A stretch of DNA of 35,089 nucleotides from contig LIZR01000006.1 in NCBI GenBank assembly GCA_001302825.1, positions 1-35,089 of the forward strand, written 5' to 3'. A model generated the notes under the pieces. The model saw only the letters and a program-made list of their open reading frames with translations, had not been told where the DNA came from and made no database searches. Source of the stretch: Planctomycetes bacterium DG_23 (GTDB lineage: Bacteria; Planctomycetota; DG-23). Of the stretch, positions 19,433-26,734 are shown one piece after another. The translations under genes were made by a program, and so were the position numbers. Within the stretch, counting starts at the first letter, position 1. Each line of letters begins with the position of its first letter.

Positions 19433-20165
19433 CTACTTTTCGGGCTGCAGTAATGATGTCTTTTCTTAGAATCTCACTGTCACAGCGCAGTCCTTCGGGA
19501 AGCGGAATCGGCCTTGCTCCGCAGGTTTCTTCTCTCATCAAACTAAAGCCTTGCTGAAGCAAAGCCTCTTTGAAATCTTTCTGCCTCCAAGGGAAATGTA
19601 TCTCCTTCATCTCCCATGCGCAGTCCAGCTCTTCGTATTTAGTGAGAAATTCCATAGCGTCAGAAATATCCAGACGGTACTTATTTTCAGAAATCTGCTC
19701 CAGTTGGATAGGCCTGCCCACAAACTTTTCGGCAAAGCGCAAAAGCCTTTGCTTTGGTCTTTGGTCTTCGAACTTAAAGGTGACCTGACTGGGCTTTGGC
19801 CGCAAGTGGTCTTGGATTATGAGGATTCCTCCAGGCTTAAGCACGGAATGTGCTATTTCGATGGACCTTAAGCCGGCGTCCTCTCCGTTTATGGAAATAA
19901 TCTCGTGCAATACCTTTATAAGAAGGGCCGAATCGATTGAATTTTCAAGGAAGACCTGAGCCTGGGCAGGGGCAACAAGGAGCGCTACATTGGGCAGTCT
20001 TTTTCCCTTTGCGGCGTGAACCTTTTCCCAAGAAATATCCAGTCCTACAATCAGACTATCTGGAAATGATTCCTGCAGCTTCTGCAGAATAGCGCCACCA
20101 CCACAGCCAAATTCCACAATCTTCCCGGGTTGAATGAGGTCGTAGAAGCCAGCCAATTTTTCCAT
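19425..20165 (-). CDS. Class I SAM-dependent methyltransferase
   Basis: IVEFGCGGGAILQKLQESFPDSLIVGLDIS motif; overlaps the Mrp gene by 8 bp. Confidence 0.85.
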   Translation of the reverse strand: MEKLAGFYDLIQPGKIVEFGCGGGAILQKLQESFPDSLIVGLDISWEKVHAAKGKRLPNVALLVAPAQAQVFLENSIDSALLIKVLHEIISINGEDAGLRSIEIAHSVLKPGGILIIQDHLRPKPSQVTFKFEDQRPKQRLLRFAEKFVGRPIQLEQISENKYRLDISDAMEFLTKYEELDCAWEMKEIHFPWRQKDFKEALLQQGFSLMREETCGARPIPLPEGLRCDSEILRKDIITAARKVDE

Positions 20166-20206
20166 TTGTGGTCATCTCCGCAGCTCTTCTTGAAAAACCA
20201 CCCTCA

Positions 20207-20446
20207 TTATCTAACACAAGTCCCATCGGAACAAGGTGGCACGGCGCAAGGTGTATCGCGCCCGCAGCAGGTGCCTCCTGCAATTGAGGGGCCTGACTTG
20301 ACAGAAACGGAAGGCACGGAAATGAGTTTGGCCAGCCTCTTGCTTCCGCAGGAAGGACAAGCCGGCTTTTCCTGCGCATTCACTTTCTTTTGAAAAACCT
20401 CGCTTACCTTGCCGCAATCTTCACATTTGTATTCGTAGATAGGCAT
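20207..20446 (-). CDS. FmdB-type zinc-ribbon protein
   Basis: MPIYEYKCEDCGKVSEVFQKKVNAQEKPACPSCGSKRLAKLIS. Confidence 0.9.
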   Translation of the reverse strand: MPIYEYKCEDCGKVSEVFQKKVNAQEKPACPSCGSKRLAKLISVPSVSVKSGPSIAGGTCCGRDTPCAVPPCSDGTCVR

Positions 20447-20481
20447 TTTTGGCTGTCTCCAAGAATTGGTTTCGCCAGGCT

Positions 20482-20814
20482 TCAATGCTCACAGATGTTT
20501 TCTTCCAAGGCCAGAGTTCCTTGAAGATGTTGCCTTACCAGTTCCTCAGGCTCAAGGTTCGGTGCACCGGTGAGCACCTTTATTCCATATTGAGCAAAGA
20601 TATCCAAAGCGCGAGGACCTATTCCGCCAGTGATAACCACGTCCGTTTCCTGTTCCTTAAGCCACTTGGGAATGACCCCGGGGGCATGCGGAGGCGGGTT
20701 ACACCTTTCACCTGCCTTGAGTTTTCCTTGTTCAATGTCGAAAAAGGCAAAATAGTCGCTGCGGCCGAAATGAGGAGAAACTCGCCCTTGTATAACGGGA
20801 ACGGCTATCTTCAT
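20482..20814 (-). CDS. NifX/NifB-superfamily (dinitrogenase iron-molybdenum cofactor) protein
   Basis: MKIAVPVIQGRVSPHFGRSDYFAFFDIE...VVITGGIGPRALDIFAQYGIKVLTG. Confidence 0.92.
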   Translation of the reverse strand: MKIAVPVIQGRVSPHFGRSDYFAFFDIEQGKLKAGERCNPPPHAPGVIPKWLKEQETDVVITGGIGPRALDIFAQYGIKVLTGAPNLEPEELVRQHLQGTLALEENICEH

Positions 20815-20827
20815 CTTCTTCTCCCGG

Positions 20828-21646
20828 CTATTTTTGATAGCCTGCTTTTTTCAAAACTTTAGTTGCGGAAACATACGCCGGCGAATCCTCCGGTAAATCC
20901 AGAAGGGATTCTCCTTCTATAGTGCGTCTGGCCACCTCTTCATCTCTGAAGACACTGCCCAAAAACTTCGTCCCCTCGGGCAGCATCTCGGCCGCTGGCT
21001 CTGTACCCTGGGGAAAGATGTGATTGGCGACTATATAGAAATTTTCCGTGTGGATGCCGATGGCGCCGATGAGTCTCTTGGAGCGGCTAATATTGGCGAA
21101 GGATTTTTTCGTCCCGTCAAGGATGGCAAAGATGCTTTCCACCTGCGTGGTGATTCTGCGATTGAGGTGTTCCAATCCCGCGGGCGAATCAATTAAGGTG
21201 AAGTCATAATGCGGGGAAATCTTCTCCATCAAGGCCTTCAGCCAGTGATTGGGAAGACAGTAGCACCCGGCTGTCCACTTGGCCCCCAAGGCGAAGAAAT
21301 CAAACCCCGGCCCTTCGTAGAGGCCTCCCTGGTGAAATAGAAACTCAATCTGGTCGGGCCGTGCTGGTATGGCCTTGCCCACGCTCTCATCCACTGCCGC
21401 GTCCCTGACATCGAAGATTATCTCGGATACGGTCCTCACACCCTCTTTTTCCAAATCCACACCGAGCATCATGGCCAGGGATTGGTCCGGGTCGGCATCA
21501 ACCGCCAGGATGCGCTTCGCATCCTGAGGATGCTCAGCATCCGAAGGGCGCTTCCCATCGCGTAGATATTTGAGTGCCAGAGCAATAAAACTCGTCTTGC
21601 CCACGCCCCCTCTTCCTGTTGAAACAAGTATTCCCATATTGGGCAA
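20828..21646 (-). CDS. CooC/MinD-like P-loop ATPase
   Basis: MGILVSTGRGGVGKTSFIALAL; AVDADPDQSLAMMLG; DFTLIDSPAGLEHLNRR. Confidence 0.9.
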   Translation of the reverse strand: MPNMGILVSTGRGGVGKTSFIALALKYLRDGKRPSDAEHPQDAKRILAVDADPDQSLAMMLGVDLEKEGVRTVSEIIFDVRDAAVDESVGKAIPARPDQIEFLFHQGGLYEGPGFDFFALGAKWTAGCYCLPNHWLKALMEKISPHYDFTLIDSPAGLEHLNRRITTQVESIFAILDGTKKSFANISRSKRLIGAIGIHTENFYIVANHIFPQGTEPAAEMLPEGTKFLGSVFRDEEVARRTIEGESLLDLPEDSPAYVSATKVLKKAGYQK

Positions 21647-21678
21647 ATCCCCTCAAATGGACTTAGGCCAAAAATAGA

Positions 21679-21707
21679 ATTATATCATATATAGCCCTCT
21701 TTGTCAA
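21679..21707 (-). promoter_or_regulatory. Consensus sigma70 promoter for the CooC-like gene and downstream genes
   Basis: Minus strand TTGACA, 17 nt, TATAAT. Confidence 0.75.
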
Positions 21708-21733
21708 TACACTCGTTGACGAGGAAAAGCGGC

Positions 21734-22417
21734 TTAGCCTTTTAGTTCTTTGAGTCTTTTCCTTATGGCCTCTAATTGCTGTTCGAGCATTTGGGCCTGC
21801 TGCTGGAGAAAGGCAAGTTCCTGCTCCGGGGACATCTGAGGCTGGGCTCCTGGCTGCTGGAATGCACCGGGGGCGGCCATCATTCCTCGACCCATTCCCC
21901 CACCCATACCGCGGCCCATACCTCTACCCATACCACCACCTCGACCCATACCGCCACCCATACCCATACCGGCGCCCATACCCATACCTGGAGCGAAAGG
22001 CATTTGGGTGCTAGGTTGGCCTGGGCCACTTGCCGGCTGGCCGGGAGCACCCGTGCCCATACCAAAATGGCCGGGCACATTGGGCTGTGAGGCAGCCCCT
22101 AAACTCCCTTTCTTGAAGGATTCAATTGCCTGCCGAACGGTGCCGGAAGCGCCGATAACCACCTGGATGCCAGCGGCCTGCAAGGTGCGGTAGGCGTTGG
22201 GTCCGCAATTGCCAGTGATGACCGCTTCAACATCGTTTTCCGCTATAAGTTGGCCGGCCTGAATGCCTGCACCGCCGCCCGCTGTGGCATAGGGATTTTG
22301 CGTAGCCTTGAAGTCAAGCGATTCAGCGTCAGCAAAGATGAAATACTGACATCTTCCAAATCTCGGATCTACCTGGGCATCCAGGTCAGCCCCGGTTGAT
22401 GTAACGCAGATTTTCAT
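21734..22417 (-). CDS. NifX-superfamily domain + Gly/Met/Arg repeat linker + C-terminal coiled coil
   Basis: MKICVTSTGADLDAQVDPRFGRCQYFIFAD...EAVITGNCGPNAYRTLQAAGIQVVIGA; then GMGMGAGMGMGGGMGRGGGMGRGMGRGM; then SPEQELAFLQQQAQMLEQQLEAIRKRLKELKG. Confidence 0.92.
   Translation of the reverse strand: MKICVTSTGADLDAQVDPRFGRCQYFIFADAESLDFKATQNPYATAGGGAGIQAGQLIAENDVEAVITGNCGPNAYRTLQAAGIQVVIGASGTVRQAIESFKKGSLGAASQPNVPGHFGMGTGAPGQPASGPGQPSTQMPFAPGMGMGAGMGMGGGMGRGGGMGRGMGRGMGGGMGRGMMAAPGAFQQPGAQPQMSPEQELAFLQQQAQMLEQQLEAIRKRLKELKG
21880..21990 (-). repeat. Degenerate coding repeat (GMG/GMGRG)
   Basis: Repeated CCCATACC-type 6-9 bp units on the + strand, inside the NifX fusion CDS. Confidence 0.85.
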
Positions 22418-22455
22418 ACTTAGACTCCTTTTTTTCTGAAGAACACTTCAGTGCA

Positions 22456-22492
22456 GCCGTCTGGAGGCAAAAATAATTCACCTCCAGGCGGC
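22456..22492 (-). promoter_or_regulatory. 12-bp-stem hairpin in the gap between DUF5320-like and NifX-fusion genes
   Basis: GCCGTCTGGAGG-N13-CCTCCAGGCGGC, one G-U-type position in the stem. Confidence 0.7.
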
Positions 22493-22498
22493 CTCCCT

Positions 22499-22879
22499 TC
22501 AGGAACCTTCCTCGGAAAGTTCCTTAATCCTGGCGTGGATGCTGTCAATCTGTTTTTCCAGGGCATCGGCCTGGGTCTTGAGGAATTCAAGTTCCTGTTC
22601 CTTGCTCATCCCGGGCCAGGCCCCGGGCGTAAATCCGGCGGCAAAAGGCGCCCCGGCAGAACCCGCTCCAGGCGTAAAGGCCGGATAAGGAACTTGCCCC
22701 TGCTGAACACTTTGCCAATAGGCTTGCGCCTGAGGTGTAGGCCACTGCCCGCTCGTCAGGAAACTCGCGCAGGGACCCAGGCCCGTAGGGCTTCTTCCTA
22801 TCCAGCCCGGGCTAAACCCGAAGCGCATCCAGCCAGGAAGTCCGGTGAGTTGGTACATCCACCTATATCCGCCCGGCAT
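22499..22879 (-). CDS. Gly/Pro-rich protein with DUF5320-like C-terminal coiled coil
   Basis: MPGGYRWMYQLTGLPGWMRFG...; C-terminus SKEQELEFLKTQADALEKQIDSIHARIKELSEEGS. Confidence 0.8.
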   Translation of the reverse strand: MPGGYRWMYQLTGLPGWMRFGFSPGWIGRSPTGLGPCASFLTSGQWPTPQAQAYWQSVQQGQVPYPAFTPGAGSAGAPFAAGFTPGAWPGMSKEQELEFLKTQADALEKQIDSIHARIKELSEEGS

Positions 22880-22934
22880 GATTCACCCCTCCTTTCTTGC
22901 AAAACGAGTAAATTAATGTGCTAATGGGCATTTA

Positions 22935-23333
22935 CTACCACCAACGCCTCATACCGCGGCCTATGCCCATGCCTCGGCCTATGCCCATGCCTCGGCCTAT
23001 GCCTCTGCGCATACCGAGACCTAAGCGCGGCCGCATGAACCCCCCGTAATAGGGTGCATAAGGCAGCCCTCGGCCATAGCCAACAGGCATTCCAGCCGAG
23101 TAAGGATAGTCATAGGCGCCATATGCAGAAGGGTATCCTGCAGCCCCGTAGCCATAGGGATAGCCATAGGCGCCAGAGCCAGAAGGATATCCGTAGCCCC
23201 CTAACCTTCCCAGGGCTAACCCCCCGGGCATTGGATTGGCAAAGCCAGGCACAGGAAAACCAGCACAAAAACCTGCAGCCCTTCCCGTCATAGGTCCCAT
23301 ACCCCAGGGACCGGTTCCGTCTCCACCAGGCAT
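22935..23333 (-). CDS. DUF5320-like Gly/Tyr/Met-rich protein
   Basis: MPGGDGTGPWGMGPMTGRAAGFCAG N-terminus; Tyr-Gly-Pro repeats; GRGMGI repeats at the C-terminus. Confidence 0.85.
   Translation of the reverse strand: MPGGDGTGPWGMGPMTGRAAGFCAGFPVPGFANPMPGGLALGRLGGYGYPSGSGAYGYPYGYGAAGYPSAYGAYDYPYSAGMPVGYGRGLPYAPYYGGFMRPRLGLGMRRGIGRGMGIGRGMGIGRGMRRWW
22957..23010 (-). repeat. 18-bp tandem repeat (2 perfect copies plus 1 partial) encoding GRGMGI
   Basis: CGGCCTATGCCCATGCCT at 22957-22974 and 22975-22992, then a diverged third unit. Confidence 0.9.
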
Positions 23334-23409
23334 TTCATTCACCCCCTTTCGCTTTCTGCACTAATCCTTTGTCGAGTCTCTTCTACTAAAGTGACCTGAA
23401 AACCGACAA

Positions 23410-23874
23410 CTATTCACGGGCATTGCGGCCAAAGCCAGCTCGCCCGCCTCCTCTGGCATACCCACGGTCCTCCTCGGCGCGACGGATGAAATTGCTTCCA
23501 CAATTGGGGCAATTTGCGGGCCTCGGCGTGCCGTAAGGAACCTCCCAGGAATGCCCGCAACCGCCGCATCCGAATTTCCTCATTGCCACCTCGTAATTTC
23601 CTCCTTGAATGCTTAATGCCTTGCCATTAATTAGCGCCTGGGCCACCTTCTTTCTCGCCTCTTCCACGATGCGCCCGAAAGTGGCCCGGGAGATGTTCAT
23701 CCTTCCCGCGGCCTCTTCCTGGCTTAAACCCATAAGGTCGGCCAGACGGAGCGCCTCCAGTTCGTCCACGGTTAGCCCAATTCTTTCTAACCCCTGCCTC
23801 CAAGGCCCCGGAGGGCCAAAGGAGTTATGTAAAGGCCTCCAGCCTACGCGCCGTCTTTTTCTTGGTCTGGGCAT
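23410..23874 (-). CDS. DUF134-family HTH protein with C-terminal zinc ribbon
   Basis: MPRPRKRRRVGWRP...LTVDELEALRLADLMGLSQEEAAGRMNISRATFGRIVEEARKKVAQALINGKAL; zinc ribbon CGGCGHSW...CPNCGS. SD GGAG before ATG at 23874. Confidence 0.92.
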   Translation of the reverse strand: MPRPRKRRRVGWRPLHNSFGPPGPWRQGLERIGLTVDELEALRLADLMGLSQEEAAGRMNISRATFGRIVEEARKKVAQALINGKALSIQGGNYEVAMRKFGCGGCGHSWEVPYGTPRPANCPNCGSNFIRRAEEDRGYARGGGRAGFGRNARE

Positions 23875-23891
23875 AGCCACTCCAATAGTTT

Positions 23892-23905
23892 TGAGCATAT
23901 GCTCA
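23892..23905. promoter_or_regulatory. Perfect 14-bp palindrome TGAGCATATGCTCA at the predicted transcription start
   Basis: Read directly; about 6 nt downstream of the -10 box of the minus-strand promoter. Confidence 0.75.
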
Positions 23906-23910
23906 TAATA

Positions 23911-23938
23911 AGTATACCCTATGGATAGGCATTGTCAA
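23911..23938 (-). promoter_or_regulatory. sigma70-type promoter for DUF134-led operon
   Basis: Minus strand TTGACA, 16 nt, TATACT. Confidence 0.7.
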
Positions 23939-23972
23939 GGCAAAAAATGGCAAAAAAATCCGAAAATTTTGT

Positions 23973-24023
23973 TTGACACGGAGGCGAAGCCACCATATAT
24001 TAGAAAATGCGAATATACTAATA
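23973..24023 (+). promoter_or_regulatory. sigma70 promoter with overlapping inverted repeat (candidate ArsR operator)
   Basis: TTGACA (23973-23978), 17 nt, TATATT (23996-24001); TATTAG-N14-CTAATA at 23998-24023. Confidence 0.7.
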
Positions 24024-24033
24024 GGGTACCGCT

Positions 24034-24318
24034 ATGGAAGAAATGGTACAGGTCTTTAAGGCCCTTTCCTCTGAACAGCGGATGAGGATTGTTGAGGCCC
24101 TCAAGGAAAAGCCCCTTTGCGTTAACGCCCTGGCCACGAGGCTGGGTATGAGGCAATCGGCGGTTTCTCAGCATTTGCGCATCCTGCGTGCGGCAGGTCT
24201 GGTTAAGGGCGAAAAACAGGGCTACTGGGTTCATTATTCGCTGGATGGTCAAAAGCTTGAACGAAGTTTGCAATATATAAAGGAATTCTTAGGATTTGAT
24301 AATTTCCCCGGTATATAG
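24034..24318 (+). CDS. ArsR-family regulator
   Basis: KALSSEQRMRIVEALKEKPLCVNALATRLGMRQSAVSQHLRILRAAGLVKGEKQGYWVHYSL. Confidence 0.92.
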   Translation: MEEMVQVFKALSSEQRMRIVEALKEKPLCVNALATRLGMRQSAVSQHLRILRAAGLVKGEKQGYWVHYSLDGQKLERSLQYIKEFLGFDNFPGI

Positions 24319-24327
24319 AGTTCATCT

Positions 24328-24921
24328 ATGAATGTTCTGAAAAAATATTTAGTCCGCATGTGCGCAATTGTTGCTATCTATTTTGTGCTCGGGTTTGGTG
24401 CGCACCTCGTTGATGAGGTCTTGGATATGCCCCATCCTTATTGTGGACCACACACCTCCTGGTTTAGACTTGCACTTTACCGTGGAGTTCATCTCGGCAT
24501 TATCTTTGCAGCAGCGATATTTTTTATTGCCAATCTGAGTGTGGTCGTTGACTGGGTAAGGGCAACTGGCCCACGGCCATTGAGGGAAGACCTGGATATG
24601 GACTACTATCCCAGATTCTGGCAGGCGTCTCGCTGGCTGCGCTCCCGGCTTTCTCGGCTTGTGCTTATAGCCGGCTTTTTAGTCATCGTGGGCTACTGGA
24701 CAGCGACAATAATTTGGATTTGGGAGGCTGAGCAAAGCCCCCACGGAATGATCTCGCCTCCGCATCGGATATCATCCGTTATCTGTTTTGGTTGGAGTGT
24801 TGCTTGGTTGGCAGACTCACTGCAACGAAAAAGCAAGAGTACTGTTGTAGGTTCCGTACTCTTTATGATGCTGACTTCTTGGCAATTATATGTTGTCGGA
24901 GTGTATCCATTAGTGGGATAG
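24328..24921 (+). CDS. Uncharacterised membrane protein, about 4 TM
   Basis: 197-aa ORF with several hydrophobic segments, 9 nt after the ArsR stop; no family recognised. Confidence 0.75.
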   Translation: MNVLKKYLVRMCAIVAIYFVLGFGAHLVDEVLDMPHPYCGPHTSWFRLALYRGVHLGIIFAAAIFFIANLSVVVDWVRATGPRPLREDLDMDYYPRFWQASRWLRSRLSRLVLIAGFLVIVGYWTATIIWIWEAEQSPHGMISPPHRISSVICFGWSVAWLADSLQRKSKSTVVGSVLFMMLTSWQLYVVGVYPLVG

Positions 24922-24929
24922 AGGTGTGG

Positions 24930-25979
24930 ATGACAAGTGTGGGTAAAGAAGAATGGGCGATAGTTGTCTCGGGGCTTACTAAGCACTATGGCGAAGTCGT
25001 TGCCGTAGATGAAGTGAGTTTCAAGGTGCCTCAGGGCGAGATATTCGCCCTTTTGGGCCCGAATGGTGCCGGGAAGACTACTACTATCAGGATGCTGGTG
25101 GGTTTGAGTTGCCCGACCGCCGGTGATGCGCAGGTGGCTGGCTTTGGTATTGGGGCCGACCTGGTGAGGCTTAAAGAGACCGTCGGGGTGGTGCCTGAAA
25201 CCTCCAATCTTTACGAAGAACTGACGCTGCTGCAGAATCTTATTTTTATGGCTGAACTCTACGGAGTTCCCAGGGGCGAGCGCCGAGGGCGTGCGGAAAG
25301 GCTTCTGGCAGAATTTGGGCTTCTGGATATGCGGGAGACAATATTCAGGAATCTTTCCCGGGGTTTTAAGCGCCGGCTAACCATTGCCGCAGCGCTTATC
25401 CATTCCCCTCAGGTGCTTTTTCTGGACGAACCTACGCTGGGTCTGGATGTGATGGCGGCACGCAACTTGAGGGAGATGATTCGAGAACTCAATCGTGACG
25501 GCACCACGGTTTTTTTGACCACCCATAACATCCCTGAGGCTGAGGCCCTGGCCAACCGCGTAGGCATCATCGTTAAAGGACGACTCATTGCGCTTGAGTC
25601 ACCGGAAGCACTCAGGCTCAAGGCCCAGGCCGCCACCATTATTGAACTTAATCTGGAGAGGCTGCCCGAACCGGTCATTGAAGACTTTTCCGCCCTCCCC
25701 TTTGTGAGCCAGGCTTATAAGGAAGGCGATAGTCGTCTGCGGGTCGTTCTTGAGGAGGTTACCTCCCCGGCCCGAGAAGCCCCGGCCGGGCCGGCAGGCA
25801 TATACGAGGTCATTCAATTGGCGCAAAGTAAAGGCCTTAGGATTCGGTCGTTATCCACGATAAGGCCGACATTGGAAGACGCCTTTGTGCAACTGACCGG
25901 CGTTGAAGCAGAGGTAATGAGGATGGATAAGGTTTCCTCTCCGGGCGCAAGGCCGGGAAGTTCTGGAGGCGGAGATTGA
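24930..25979 (+). CDS. ABC transporter ATP-binding protein
   Basis: LLGPNGAGKTTTIRMLVGL; LSRGFKRRLTIAAALIHSPQVLFLDEPTLGLD. Start moved to 24930, after the upstream stop. Confidence 0.93.
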   Translation: MTSVGKEEWAIVVSGLTKHYGEVVAVDEVSFKVPQGEIFALLGPNGAGKTTTIRMLVGLSCPTAGDAQVAGFGIGADLVRLKETVGVVPETSNLYEELTLLQNLIFMAELYGVPRGERRGRAERLLAEFGLLDMRETIFRNLSRGFKRRLTIAAALIHSPQVLFLDEPTLGLDVMAARNLREMIRELNRDGTTVFLTTHNIPEAEALANRVGIIVKGRLIALESPEALRLKAQAATIIELNLERLPEPVIEDFSALPFVSQAYKEGDSRLRVVLEEVTSPAREAPAGPAGIYEVIQLAQSKGLRIRSLSTIRPTLEDAFVQLTGVEAEVMRMDKVSSPGARPGSSGGGD

Positions 25980-26719
25980 TTCTTAATCAATTAGCGAAGA
26001 GTTTCCACATCGCCAGGAAAGATATCCGGGCGTACTATCTCAAACCGCCGCTAATTACCTGGGGGCTTATGTTTCCGGCAGTGATTATCCTGGCGATGTA
26101 TCTCAAGGACCCGCAGGGAATCCAAAGGATAGCCCCGGGGCTCATTGCGATGACGCTTCTTTTCGGCAATACTTCAATGGCGGCCATTGTAGTTACCTTT
26201 GAAAAGCGGATTGGGGCCCTGGAAAGACTTCTTCTGGCGCCGGTTTCCCGGCCTGCGCTAATCGGGGGTAAGGTAATGAGTGCGGCGGCCTTCGGGCTGC
26301 TCACCAGCACCATAATCAGCATAGGCTATATTGTTATTTTCAAGCATATGCCGCTTAGGCCGGGGCTACTGGCCTTAACGCTTCTTTTAGGGTCGGTTCT
26401 TTTCGCTTCCTTAGGGACATTCATATCTCTTGCCGTCAAGGAAGTCTTTGAGGCTATGACTGTATGCAATTATGTGCGGTTCCCTTTAATTTTTGTAAGT
26501 GGCGTATTTACGAGCATAAAGGTTTTACCGCGGCCTCTTCTGCCCATTGCCTACATTTCGCCTCTTTCCTATGCGGTAGATGGGGTGCGGCAGTCTTTTG
26601 CAGGTGAAGGAGGAATTTTTCCCATCTATCTTGACCTGATATTGCTTGCCTTATATGGATGTCTATTTTTCGTTCTTGCGGTATGGGGCTTAAAGAGGCG
26701 AATTCAAAAGGAATACTGA
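25976..26719 (+). CDS. ABC-2 type transporter permease
   Basis: Six hydrophobic segments; overlaps the ATPase stop; TTG start. Confidence 0.9.
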   Translation: MILNQLAKSFHIARKDIRAYYLKPPLITWGLMFPAVIILAMYLKDPQGIQRIAPGLIAMTLLFGNTSMAAIVVTFEKRIGALERLLLAPVSRPALIGGKVMSAAAFGLLTSTIISIGYIVIFKHMPLRPGLLALTLLLGSVLFASLGTFISLAVKEVFEAMTVCNYVRFPLIFVSGVFTSIKVLPRPLLPIAYISPLSYAVDGVRQSFAGEGGIFPIYLDLILLALYGCLFFVLAVWGLKRRIQKEY

Positions 26720-26734
26720 GAGGAGGTGAAGAAG

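Noticed and set aside
22957-23010. Tandem 18-bp units considered as CRISPR or VNTR element
   Set aside because: No unique spacers and in-frame GRGMGI coding; kept only as a coding repeat.
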